Part shown: piece by piece, positions 1 through 7,226 of the stretch
How the letters are laid out: every line of letters begins with the position of its first letter
Numbering within the stretch: the stretch's first letter is position 1
Assembly: GCA_002437575.1 (NCBI GenBank)
Contig: DJQK01000035.1
Location: 1 to 9,384, forward strand
Direction: 5' to 3'
From: Clostridiales bacterium UBA6388
Lineage (GTDB): Bacteria; Bacillota; Clostridia; Oscillospirales; Oscillospiraceae
Length of the DNA stretch: 9,384 nt
Position numbers and translations under genes: made by a program
The notes under the pieces: model-generated
What the model saw: only the letters and a program-made list of their open reading frames with translations
What the model was told of the DNA's origin: nothing
The model's database searches: none

Positions 1-196
1 GAACAACAGCATGACACCGAAGCGTCATGCTGCTGCACAGGGAGTGGTGAAAACTTCTTTATCAAACACTACCCTTGCGAGGCGATAGGTATGTTTACCC
101 GCAAGGGGTACGCGACATCCGTAAGCGGTAAAACCGCTAACGGCTGTCCTGTCCGGTCGGCAAAGCTGCCGGATAACATAGATTTCTATTTTTTTT
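1..196 (+). ncRNA. candidate structured non-coding RNA upstream of smc
   Basis: No open reading frame explains this stretch, but it contains many mutually compatible helices. They are: a 9-bp hairpin 7-15/24-32; a possible closing stem ACAGG 37-41 with CCTGT 148-152; AGTG 43-46 with CACT 67-70 (weak); a 10-bp stem 70-79 with 100-110 carrying an inner GGTA 88-91/TACC 96-99; and a strong hairpin with ACA/TGT 115-117/145-147, CCGT/ACGG 119-122/140-143 and AGCGGT/ACCGCT 124-129/133-138 around an AAA loop. A terminator-like hairpin and a T8 run (189-196) follow. The smc promoter lies downstream of these signals, so this would be a stand-alone RNA or the end of an upstream transcript rather than the smc leader. 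I could not match it to tmRNA, SRP RNA, 6S RNA, RNase P RNA or a riboswitch class I know. The 5' end may lie outside the window. The strand is inferred from the position of the T-run. Confidence 0.5.
153..196 (+). terminator. probable intrinsic terminator of the upstream RNA
   Basis: CCGG 153-156 pairs with CCGG 169-172. After a bulged T157, CGGC 158-161 pairs with GCTG 165-168 (one G-U pair) around an AAA loop. A second small AT-rich hairpin, ATAGA 178-182 with TCTAT 185-189, runs directly into eight T residues (189-196). The GC-rich stem is about 16 bases from the T-run, so the weaker hairpin would be the one adjacent to the release site. This is a terminator-like arrangement, not a perfect one. 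Confidence 0.5.
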
Positions 197-199
197 CGC

Positions 200-230
200 G
201 CCTGCGGGGCGAAACGCTGCGAGGCTTTTT
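200..230 (+). terminator. second terminator-like hairpin upstream of smc
   Basis: GCCT 200-203 pairs with AGGC 222-225, C205-G206 with C220-G221, and GCG 209-211 with CGC 215-217 around an AAA loop. Five T residues (226-230) follow immediately. It is imperfect (one bulge, one mismatch) but GC-rich and correctly placed. With the preceding hairpin it would insulate smc from upstream transcription. I see nothing recognisable between 231 and the promoter at 275. Confidence 0.45.
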
Positions 231-274
231 GCGCGGGGTGTCCAAAGTTTTTGCTGGCAGCAAGGTGGCTATGG

Positions 275-303
275 TTGAAATTCTGCGCAAAAGTTGGTAC
301 AAT
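275..303 (+). promoter_or_regulatory. sigma-A-type promoter of smc
   Basis: A -35 box TTGAAA (275-280) and a -10 box TACAAT (298-303) are separated by exactly 17 bases. One mismatch in each hexamer from TTGACA and TATAAT makes this a good housekeeping promoter. The predicted start near 310 gives smc a leader of about 27 bases. The spacing fits the GTG start at 337, since translation from any earlier start would need an mRNA beginning upstream of this promoter. Confidence 0.7.
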
Positions 304-336
304 AACTCGATAGTACTTTTTCAGAGAGGTAAACGC

Positions 337-3300
337 GTGTATCTTCGTTCTTTGGAAATTCAGGGCTTCAAGTCCTTCCCGGATAAGACCGTTTTGCAGT
401 TTGACAGCGACATCACCGCGATCGTCGGGCCGAACGGCAGCGGCAAATCCAACATATCCGATGCCATCAGCTGGGTCCTGGGCGAACAGAGCTCTAAAGC
501 GCTGCGCGGGGCCAAGATGGAAGACGTCATTTTTGGCGGCACGTTAAAGCGGCCCGCGGTGGGCTATGCAGAGGCGACGCTGATCCTGGACAACCAGGGC
601 GGAACGCTCCCGCTGGAAACGCCGGAGGTCATGATCACCCGCCGGTATTACCGCTCGGGCGAGAGCGAGTATTACATCAACAAGCAGTCGGCAAGGCTGC
701 GCGACATCAACGAGCTGCTCATGGACACCGGCCTCGGCCGCGAGGGCTATTCCAATATCGGTCAGGGCCGCATCGATGAAATTCTCGCCCAGAGATCCAC
801 CGACCGCCGCGAGGTGTTTGAGGAGGCTGCGGGCATCTCCAAATACCGCCACAGAAAAGAGGAGACTGAGCGCAGGCTCTTAAACACGCAGGAGAATCTT
901 CTTCGCATCGGCGACAAGATCTCTGAGCTGGAGCTTCAGGTCGAGCCTCTTCGTCAGCAGGCCGAGAAGGCGCAGAAGTACCTGACGCTGCGAGACGAGC
1001 TGAAGGGCCTGGAGGTCACGGTCTGGCTGGACAGCCTCGACAAGGTCGCGGAAGCGGCCAAAAAGGCGCAGGAGGACTACACGTCTTCCGCATTCGTTCT
1101 CGAGCAGGCGCACGACGCGCTGAATTCTTTGTACCATCAGGCCGAGCAGATGGCCCTGCAGCTCAACCAGAAATCGCTCGAGCTGGATCTGCTGCGCGAA
1201 ACGATCACGCAGTCCAAAACGGAGCAGCAGAAAAAAGAAGCGGACGCGTCCGTTTTGCAGGCCGAGGTCGAGCATTTGCAGCAGAATATTGAGCGGGCCC
1301 GGCGCGAAATGGACGAGCAGTCTGAGCGCAGCTGCTCGATCACGCAGACGATCGAGCAGCAGACGGCAAAGATCGCTGAAATCGACGAAGCGTGCGCGGC
1401 GCTGGAACAAAACGCGGACGAGCTGTCACAGGCAGCTTCCGCGGTCCAAAAAGAACTCGACGCCTTGCAGCAGACGCTTGTGAAGCTCGCGGCGCAGGAA
1501 AATCTTTTGAGCGCCGACGCAAACGATAAACGGACCCAGATCGCGTCGTTAACGGCCTCGATGGAGGAGGTCGCGGCGCGGAAAAAGACCTTGCAGGACG
1601 ATCTGGAGGCCAACCAGACGCGCCTTGCCGAGGTCAAAGCGCAGAAGGCGCAGTGCCTCAATGCGTTGGAAACGGCGAACGACGGCGTGCAGTCGGCCAA
1701 AAACCGCATCGCGGGCTATGAGCTGCGGGCCAAAACGCGAAGGGAAAAAGCCCAGCAGCTGCGATCGCAGATCGACGCGCTTTGCGTTCAGCTGCGGACG
1801 CTGGAGGCGAAGGCCAATCTGCTGCGCGAGATGGAGCGGGACTACGAGGGCTTTTCCAAGGCCGTGCGCCTTGTGATGCAGGAGGCGCAAAGAGGCGCAC
1901 TTCCCGGCGTGCATGGACCCGTGTCCAAGCTCATCCGCGTCGAGGATCAATACACGACCGCCATCGAAACGGCGCTCGGCGCGGCGATGCAGAACATCGT
2001 GGTCGACGATGAAGCCTGCGGCAAGGCGGCTATCACCATGCTCAAGCGGCGCGACGGCGGCCGGGCGACCTTTTTGCCCCTGAATACCATCACAGGACGG
2101 AAGCTCTCCGAGCCGCAGCTTGAAAAAATGCCGGGTTTTGTCGGCATTGCCAGCGAGCTTGCACAGACGGACGTGCGCTATCAGGGCATTCTGGAAAACC
2201 TTCTCGGCAGGACCGTGATCGCCGAAACGCTCGACCACGCCATCGCGATGGCCAGAAAATCGGCAAACCGCGTGCGCATCGTCACCTTAGATGGACAGGT
2301 CATGAACCCCGGCGGCAGCATGACCGGCGGCTCGAGCGCGAAAAGCGCGGGCGTTTTGTCCAGAGCCAACGAGCTAAAGCGCCTTGAGCAGGAGCAGGCA
2401 ACGCTGACAGACGAACAGACCGCGCGCAAAAAGAGCCTGCAGGAGGCCGATTCCCAGCTGGCCGAGACGGAGTTCGAGCTCAAGAACATCGGCGCCCAGC
2501 TCCGCGAGGCAGAAGACGAGGTTTTGCGCCGGACGGAGGAACAGAAGCAGGTCGAGCTTCTGCTGCAAACCGTCTCGCAGTCGGAAGAAAGTCTGCGGCA
2601 GGAATTGGAGCGCTTCTCGAAGCGCAGCGGCAGCGACGAGGGTCGGCTGAATCTTCTTCGGGGCCAGCTGGAAAGCGCCGAGGCGGCGCTCACAAAATGC
2701 GCGGCAGAAAAAGCGCAGCGGCAGGCCGAGAGCGAAGAAAAGACGCAGAAGCTTGCGTCCGCGCAGGAAGCGTTTTCAAAGCTTCGCATGACGCTTGCAG
2801 AAAAGCACGCGGAAAAGACGGCCTCCGAGCAGACCATTTTGCAGATGCAGACGCTGCGTGAGCAGATGCAGGGGGACCGGGCGCAGAAGGAAAGATTGAT
2901 CTCCTCCTTTGAAGCGCAGATCGAACTGACCCAGCAGGAAATTTCGGCGCAGTTCGAGGAAATCGAGCAGCTCAGAACGCGCACGGAGGCTGACGAGCAG
3001 ACGCTCAAGGCGCAGGTTTCGGCGAGAACGGAATTAGAGGCCAGACGCAACCAGACCGAAAAGCAGGCACAGGACAAAAACAAGGACATTCTGCTTTTAG
3101 AGCGCGAGTCGGCGCGTCTCGAACAGAAAAAGGCCACGAGCGAGCTCGAGCAGAAGCAGCTCATCGACAAGCTCTGGGAAAGCTACGAGCTCACGCCCTC
3201 GAGCGCGAAGGAAGAGGCCGTGGAGGTCGAGTCCATCGCGTCTGCCAACCGGCGCATCGGCGAGGTGAAGCGGAAAATGTCCGCCCTCGGCACGCCGAAC

Positions 3301-3909
3301 CTCGGCGCGATCGACGAGTACGCCAGAGTCAGCGAACGATACGAATATTTATCGAGCCAGCGCGACGATGTGCTGCACGCGAAGGGTGAGCTCGAGACCA
3401 TCGTGGGCGATATCACGCGCGAGATGACGCAGATCTTCGTGCGCGAATTTGCAAGGATCAACGAGTATTTTGGAGCGACGTTCACTGAAATGTTCGGCGG
3501 CGGCAAAGCGTCTTTGGAGTTAGAAGACGAAAAAGAGCCGCTTTCCTGCGGCATTGAAATTAAGGTCCAGCCGCCCGGCAAGCAGCTCAAGACCATCACG
3601 CTGCTGTCCGGCGGAGAAAAGGCGTTCGTGGCCATCGCGCTGTACTTTGCGATCTTGAAGGTCCGGCCGACGCCATTTTGTATGCTCGACGAAATTGACG
3701 CCGCGCTGGACGACCGGAACGTGGAGCGCTTTGCAGGCTATCTTCACAAGTTCAGCGGCAAGACGCAGTTTATCGTCATCACGCACCGCCGCGGCACGAT
3801 GGAGGCCGCCGATGTTCTGTACGGCGTGACGATGCAGGAACAGGGCATTTCGAAGATCCTGCACCTCGATCTCGACGAATTGCAGAAGCAATTGGGCATC
3901 ACCGCATAA
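337..3909 (+). CDS. smc: chromosome segregation/condensation ATPase SMC
   Basis: SMC is the large ATPase of the bacterial condensin complex. With ScpA and ScpB it organises and separates newly replicated chromosomes. The 1190-residue length fits the family. The N-terminal ATPase half carries Walker A GPNGSGKS (31-38) and the Q-loop context around NIGQGR (Q143). Heptad-rich coiled coils run roughly from 165 to 515 and 670 to 1030, flanking a hinge at about 520-665 that includes NPGGSMTGG (657-665). The C-terminal half has the ABC signature LLSGGEKAF (1089-1097), Walker B CMLDEID with the ALDD D-loop (1115-1126) and the TH switch histidine (H1150). I chose GTG at 337 because the family begins with a YLRSLEIQGFKSF-like sequence, GAGAGG sits 7 bases upstream, and its promoter lies just ahead. 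An in-frame extension from 91 would add 82 residues unlike SMC. ftsY follows after 14 bases, a common pairing. Function is firm; the start is very likely. Confidence 0.97.
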   Translation: MYLRSLEIQGFKSFPDKTVLQFDSDITAIVGPNGSGKSNISDAISWVLGEQSSKALRGAKMEDVIFGGTLKRPAVGYAEATLILDNQGGTLPLETPEVMITRRYYRSGESEYYINKQSARLRDINELLMDTGLGREGYSNIGQGRIDEILAQRSTDRREVFEEAAGISKYRHRKEETERRLLNTQENLLRIGDKISELELQVEPLRQQAEKAQKYLTLRDELKGLEVTVWLDSLDKVAEAAKKAQEDYTSSAFVLEQAHDALNSLYHQAEQMALQLNQKSLELDLLRETITQSKTEQQKKEADASVLQAEVEHLQQNIERARREMDEQSERSCSITQTIEQQTAKIAEIDEACAALEQNADELSQAASAVQKELDALQQTLVKLAAQENLLSADANDKRTQIASLTASMEEVAARKKTLQDDLEANQTRLAEVKAQKAQCLNALETANDGVQSAKNRIAGYELRAKTRREKAQQLRSQIDALCVQLRTLEAKANLLREMERDYEGFSKAVRLVMQEAQRGALPGVHGPVSKLIRVEDQYTTAIETALGAAMQNIVVDDEACGKAAITMLKRRDGGRATFLPLNTITGRKLSEPQLEKMPGFVGIASELAQTDVRYQGILENLLGRTVIAETLDHAIAMARKSANRVRIVTLDGQVMNPGGSMTGGSSAKSAGVLSRANELKRLEQEQATLTDEQTARKKSLQEADSQLAETEFELKNIGAQLREAEDEVLRRTEEQKQVELLLQTVSQSEESLRQELERFSKRSGSDEGRLNLLRGQLESAEAALTKCAAEKAQRQAESEEKTQKLASAQEAFSKLRMTLAEKHAEKTASEQTILQMQTLREQMQGDRAQKERLISSFEAQIELTQQEISAQFEEIEQLRTRTEADEQTLKAQVSARTELEARRNQTEKQAQDKNKDILLLERESARLEQKKATSELEQKQLIDKLWESYELTPSSAKEEAVEVESIASANRRIGEVKRKMSALGTPNLGAIDEYARVSERYEYLSSQRDDVLHAKGELETIVGDITREMTQIFVREFARINEYFGATFTEMFGGGKASLELEDEKEPLSCGIEIKVQPPGKQLKTITLLSGGEKAFVAIALYFAILKVRPTPFCMLDEIDAALDDRNVERFAGYLHKFSGKTQFIVITHRRGTMEAADVLYGVTMQEQGISKILHLDLDELQKQLGITA

Positions 3910-3923
3910 ATAAAGGAGAAACT

Positions 3924-4814
3924 ATGGGATTTTTTGAAAAACTGAAGCAGGGACTCAGCAAGACTGCAAGCTCCATCTCGAGCGTCTTTACGGCCTCGGA
4001 GCTGGACGATGAATTTTATGACGATCTCGAAGAAAGCCTGATTTTGGCCGATCTTGGAATGCAGACGACCGAAGAGGCGATGGGAGCTTTACGTGCGCTC
4101 GTGCGCGAACGGCACATCAAGACCGTGGACGAGGCGAAGCTTGCCCTGCGCGAGGTACTGGAGGGCATGATGGACGCGGGCTCTGCGGAGCTCGACCTTT
4201 CTACAAAGCCGTCCGTCATCCTCGTCATCGGCGTCAACGGCGTGGGAAAGACCACGACGATCGGGAAGCTCTCCAACCTTCTGCGCCAGAAGGGGAAGAA
4301 GGTGCTTTTGTGCGCAGGCGACACCTTCCGCGCAGCGGCGGCAGATCAGCTCGAGATCTGGTCGAACCGGGCGCACGTGGACATCATCCGCCAGCACGAG
4401 GGCGCAGACCCCGCGGCCGTGCTCTTTGACGCAATCGCGGCTGCAAGGGCGCGAGGCTCGGACGTGATCATCTGCGACACGGCAGGGCGCCTTCACAACA
4501 AGCAGAACCTCATGAACGAGCTCGGCAAAATTTCGCGCATCATCGACCGCGAGCTTCCGGGAGGCAGCAAAGAGGTGCTTCTGGTCTTAGATGGCACGAC
4601 GGGGCAGAACGGCCTCATTCAGGCCCGGGAGTTCAGCCAGATCGCGGGCGTGACGGGCATGGTCGTGACGAAGCTGGACGGCACGGCGAAGGGCGGCGTC
4701 GTCATTGCGGTGTCTCATACGCTGCACATCCCGGTGAAGTTCATCGGCGTGGGCGAACAGATGGACGATCTGATGCCGTTCGACGCGCACAGCTTCGTGG
4801 AAGCGCTGATCTGA
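3924..4814 (+). CDS. ftsY: signal recognition particle receptor FtsY
   Basis: FtsY is the SRP-receptor GTPase. It binds the Ffh-RNA particle carrying a nascent membrane protein, docks it at the translocon, and both GTPases then hydrolyse GTP. The 296 residues form the NG core. A four-helix N domain occupies about 1-90. The G domain has the P-loop GVNGVGKTT (103-111), DTFRAAA (133-139), DTAGR (185-189), the base-specificity motif TKLDG (249-253) and the closing GVGEQMDDL. The long acidic A domain of E. coli FtsY is absent, as in many Firmicutes. The amphipathic start MGFFEKLKQGL is the likely membrane-binding segment. AAAGGAG (3912-3918) lies 5 bases before the ATG, and the smc stop is 14 bases upstream, so the two are probably co-transcribed. 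DTFRAAA and TKLDGTAKGG also occur in Ffh, but the absence of an M domain excludes Ffh. Confidence 0.97.
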   Translation: MGFFEKLKQGLSKTASSISSVFTASELDDEFYDDLEESLILADLGMQTTEEAMGALRALVRERHIKTVDEAKLALREVLEGMMDAGSAELDLSTKPSVILVIGVNGVGKTTTIGKLSNLLRQKGKKVLLCAGDTFRAAAADQLEIWSNRAHVDIIRQHEGADPAAVLFDAIAAARARGSDVIICDTAGRLHNKQNLMNELGKISRIIDRELPGGSKEVLLVLDGTTGQNGLIQAREFSQIAGVTGMVVTKLDGTAKGGVVIAVSHTLHIPVKFIGVGEQMDDLMPFDAHSFVEALI

Positions 4815-4824
4815 GGGGGAAACA

Positions 4825-5427
4825 ATGAAGGTCATTTTGGCAAGCAAGAACCGGCACAAGCTCACCGAGCTCTCGGAAATTTTGTCGCAGCTCGGCTTTG
4901 AGATCGCGCTCGAGTCGGAATACGGACTCGATATTGACGTGGAGGAGACCGGCACGACGTTTGAGGAAAATTCGTTTCTGAAAGCAGAAGCCGTCATGAA
5001 GGCCTCCGGTCTTCCGGTGCTGGCGGACGATTCGGGGCTGATGGTGGACGCGCTGGACGGTGCGCCTGGCGTGTATTCTGCCCGCTACGGCCACAAAGGA
5101 TCGGATGCAGAGCGCACGGCGTTTCTGCTGGAAAACATGAAAAACGTGCCGGAAGAGAAGCGCATGGCGAAATTCGTCTGCGTCATCACCTGCCTCTGGC
5201 CGGATGGGAAAAAGATCGTCGCCCGCGGCGAGTGCCCCGGCGAAATCGCGTTCGAGCCCCACGGCGAAAACGGCTTCGGCTACGATCCGGTCTTCTATCT
5301 TCCGGAGAAGGGCAAAACGTACGCAGAGCTCACGAGCGAGGAAAAGAACGCCATTTCGCACCGGGCAAGAGCCTTGCAGGATTTTTGTAAAAAATATCAG
5401 CAGATGCAGAAAGAATCGACGTTCTGA
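4825..5427 (+). CDS. rdgB: non-canonical purine NTP pyrophosphatase (RdgB/HAM1 family)
   Basis: This enzyme hydrolyses ITP, dITP and XTP to the monophosphate and pyrophosphate, keeping deaminated purines out of DNA and RNA. It is cytosolic and Mg-dependent. The 200-residue length is typical. The N-terminus ILASKNRHKLTEL carries the SxNxxK nucleotide-binding signature (S7, N9, K12). The central LADDSGLMVDALDGAPGVYS is the hallmark catalytic segment, and GENGFGYDPVF and SHRARAL form the rest of the substrate pocket. The ribosome binding site GAGGGGG (4813-4819) overlaps the ftsY stop codon, and the ATG follows that stop by 10 bases, so it should be translated from the smc-ftsY transcript. In some Clostridia a YfcE-type phosphodiesterase follows rdgB. 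None is present here, and the next 134 bases hold repeats instead. Confidence 0.96.
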   Translation: MKVILASKNRHKLTELSEILSQLGFEIALESEYGLDIDVEETGTTFEENSFLKAEAVMKASGLPVLADDSGLMVDALDGAPGVYSARYGHKGSDAERTAFLLENMKNVPEEKRMAKFVCVITCLWPDGKKIVARGECPGEIAFEPHGENGFGYDPVFYLPEKGKTYAELTSEEKNAISHRARALQDFCKKYQQMQKESTF

Positions 5428-5437
5428 TTTCGGCGAA

Positions 5438-5522
5438 CCCCTGTAGGGGCGGACGACCCTGTCCGCCCATGTTCACAGAAAAGAGAACACCCTGTAGGGG
5501 CGGACGATCGAGCCGCCCGATG
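5438..5522. repeat. two tandem GTAGGGGCGG-type hairpin repeats
   Basis: The 18-base string CCCTGTAGGGGCGGACGA occurs at 5439-5456 and again at 5490-5507, 51 bases apart. Each copy is followed by a complementary block. In copy 1, GGGCGGAC (5447-5454) pairs perfectly with GTCCGCCC (5461-5468) around six bases. In copy 2, GGGCGG (5498-5503) pairs with CCGCCC (5513-5518) around nine bases. CCCC/GGGG in copy 1 gives an alternative small hairpin. The loops differ while the stems are kept, which suggests an interspersed palindromic repeat family. No T-run follows, so these are not standard terminators, though they could slow decay from the end of the rdgB message. The rest of the rdgB-yhbY gap holds only the yhbY ribosome binding site; I see no convincing promoter. 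Confidence 0.75.
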
Positions 5523-5561
5523 CACCCAACGCGGAACAACACAATAGAATGAGGTAAGAAC

Positions 5562-6020
5562 ATGACAAGTAAGGAACGGGCCGAGCTTCGCGCGCAGGCC
5601 AATACGATCGACACGACGCTCATCGTCGGCAAGGGCGGCGTTTCGGAAACGCTGGTGGCCGAGGCCGAAAAGCTTCTGGATATCCACGAGCTCGTCAAGG
5701 GCCGCGTACTCGAGACGGCGATGATGACCCCGCGCGAGGTCTCCGATGCCCTTTGCGAAGCGACCGGCGCAGACGGCATTCAGGTGGTGGGCTCGAAGTT
5801 CGTCATCTGGCGGAAATCCGAAAAGGTCCAGCAGGAAAAAAAGAAGGCCGAGAAAAAGGCCGCTGCCCCCAAAAAGGTCTCCGGCAACTATAACCCGGTC
5901 AAGGCCGGCATTACGAAGCGCAAGCAGCAGGCCAAGGAGCGCCGCAAGCAGCAGAAGGAATACTTCCATGAGGCGGCAGTCAAGGCGGCCATCGAACGAA
6001 GAAAGCAGCAGGAAGGCTGA
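5562..6020 (+). CDS. yhbY: YhbY-family (CRM-domain) ribosome-associated RNA-binding protein with a basic tail
   Basis: YhbY proteins are small CRM-domain proteins that bind pre-50S ribosomal particles. Residues 1-96 match the whole domain: LRAQANTIDTTLIVGKGGVSETLVAE contains the conserved GKGG loop, and LVKGRVLETAMMTPREVSDALCEATGA and VVGSKFVIWR complete the fold. Most stand-alone family members end near 95-105 residues. This one continues to 152 with a very basic, glutamine-rich tail in which [KR]RKQQ occurs three times (119-123, 127-131, 146-150). The tail is probably disordered or helical and likely contacts rRNA (inference). The ATG follows GAGG (5551-5554) by 7 bases. The next gene begins 3 bases after the stop, and the yhbY-nadD-yqeK order is the classical Firmicutes arrangement. 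Confidence 0.93.
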   Translation: MTSKERAELRAQANTIDTTLIVGKGGVSETLVAEAEKLLDIHELVKGRVLETAMMTPREVSDALCEATGADGIQVVGSKFVIWRKSEKVQQEKKKAEKKAAAPKKVSGNYNPVKAGITKRKQQAKERRKQQKEYFHEAAVKAAIERRKQQEG

Positions 6021-6023
6021 CGC

Positions 6024-7226
6024 ATGAGGATCGGCGTATATGGCGGCAGCTTTGATCCGCCGCATCTGGGTCATGTGAAGGCGGCGCTGGCGTGCCAAAA
6101 GGAGCTGGCGCTCGACAAAGTGCTCGTCATCCCGGCCAATATCCCGCCGCACAAAACGCTTGCAAGCGGCGGCGCCTGCGCACAGGTTCGGCTGGAGCTG
6201 ACAAAGCTGGCGTTCTCTGACCTTCCGGGCTTTGAGGTTCTGGACCTGGAGCTGCGGCGCGATGGAAAAAGCTACACGGTGGATACGCTGCGCACGCTCA
6301 AGGCACAATATCCGAAGGACGATCTGTTTTTGATGATGGGAACGGATATGTTTTTGTCGTTTCAAGACTGGCTCCGTCCGGCGGAAATTGCGAAATACGC
6401 CCGGCTCGTCTGCTTTTCGCGCTACGACGCGGACGAAAAAAACCGCGCAGCGCTGGAAAAACAGGCGCAGGCTTTGCAGGCTGCGTTCGGACAGAAGCCG
6501 GTCCTTCTGCAAAACGACTGCTTCGACATTTCCTCGACCGAGGTCCGGCGGCTCGTCTTTTTCGGCATCGCAGAGCCCTATCTTCCCGCGGCGGTGCGAT
6601 CGGAGATCCAATTGCGCGGTCTTTACGGCGCAAAGCTCGATGCAAAAGGGCTGCCGTTTGAAAAGCTGCGGGAGCTGAGCCTGTCGCTTCACAAAAAAAC
6701 GCGCGTTGCGCACGCCGAGGGCGTTTGCGAGACGGCGAGGGAAATGGCGAAGCGGTTCGGAGCCGACGAACATTTGGCTGCGCGGGCCGGGATCCTGCAC
6801 GACGTGACAAAGGCGCTGAATGAGGCGCAGCAGCTGGCCCTGGCAGAAAAGCTTGGCGTGCGGCTCACGGATTTTGAGCGGCAGAACCCGCAGCTGCTGC
6901 ACGCAAAGACCGGCGCGGCTGCGGCCAGAACGCTTTTTGGAGAATGCGAAGACGTGGCAAGCGCCATCGAATGGCACACGACGGGAAAGCCCGATATGAC
7001 GAAGCTTGAAAAAATCGTCTACCTCGCCGACATGATCGAGCCCGACCGCAGCTATCCCGGCGTCGACGAAATTCGCGCGGCAGCCGAGCGGGATCTCGAT
7101 GAAGGAACGCTGCTGGCGCTGAAGCGTACGATCGCGTTTTTACACGAGCAGGGAAAGGCCGTGTGCGAGGACTCAAGCTTCGCGCTGGATTTTCTCCTGA
7201 CAGAAAGGAACAGCAAACAGCAATGA
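6024..7226 (+). CDS. nadD: fused nicotinate-nucleotide adenylyltransferase (NadD) and YqeK-type HD phosphohydrolase
   Basis: Two enzymes usually encoded by adjacent genes are in one 400-residue frame. Residues 1-200 are NadD, which joins nicotinate mononucleotide and ATP into deamido-NAD in NAD synthesis. It has GGSFDPPHLGH (7-17), the nucleotidyltransferase HxGH motif at 14-17, and the closing motif SSTEVRR (170-176). Residues from about 210 form a YqeK HD domain, a family known to split Ap4A symmetrically into two ADP. Metal ligands are visible as H230, H259-D260 (LHDVTK), H293, H318 (EWHTTG) and D336 (LADMIEPDR). There is no stop, start or frameshift between the halves, and the linker at about 200-210 is short. 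Both active sites look complete, so both should work. GGAAGG (6011-6016) precedes the ATG by 7 bases. The stop overlaps the next start (ATGA). Confidence 0.95.
   Translation: MRIGVYGGSFDPPHLGHVKAALACQKELALDKVLVIPANIPPHKTLASGGACAQVRLELTKLAFSDLPGFEVLDLELRRDGKSYTVDTLRTLKAQYPKDDLFLMMGTDMFLSFQDWLRPAEIAKYARLVCFSRYDADEKNRAALEKQAQALQAAFGQKPVLLQNDCFDISSTEVRRLVFFGIAEPYLPAAVRSEIQLRGLYGAKLDAKGLPFEKLRELSLSLHKKTRVAHAEGVCETAREMAKRFGADEHLAARAGILHDVTKALNEAQQLALAEKLGVRLTDFERQNPQLLHAKTGAAAARTLFGECEDVASAIEWHTTGKPDMTKLEKIVYLADMIEPDRSYPGVDEIRAAAERDLDEGTLLALKRTIAFLHEQGKAVCEDSSFALDFLLTERNSKQQ

Noticed and set aside
43..60. A cobalamin- or c-di-GMP-type riboswitch, suggested by CACAGGG and GGTGAAAA strings.
   Set aside because: The diagnostic core elements of both classes (such as the B12 box, or the paired GNRA loop and receptor of GEMM) are absent, and the terminators lie upstream of the smc promoter.
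2181..3170. A 329-codon minus-strand frame rich in Ser and Cys inside smc.
   Set aside because: Its composition is the antisense reading of the Glu/Gln/Ala-rich coiled coil of SMC. No ribosome binding site or domain is visible.
5439..5518. A possible CRISPR-like array, because two repeats of 18 bases are spaced regularly.
   Set aside because: There are only two copies, each is palindromic into its own flank, there are no unique spacers of constant size, and no cas gene is present.
5520..5561. A promoter for yhbY (TAGAAT near 5545).
   Set aside because: No acceptable -35 box is found 16-18 bases upstream, so the group may be read through from rdgB or start from an unrecognised site.
5397..6977. 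A 526-codon open frame on the minus strand across rdgB, yhbY and nadD.
   Set aside because: It lies opposite three well-identified genes and over the intergenic repeats, has no recognisable domain, and arises from GC-rich codon usage of the real strand.
7163..7222. A GTG start 20 codons upstream of the LCP gene.
   Set aside because: It lies deep in the YqeK domain, has no ribosome binding site, and would add residues before an already normal N-terminus. ATG 7223 overlaps the previous stop and has AAAGGAA upstream.
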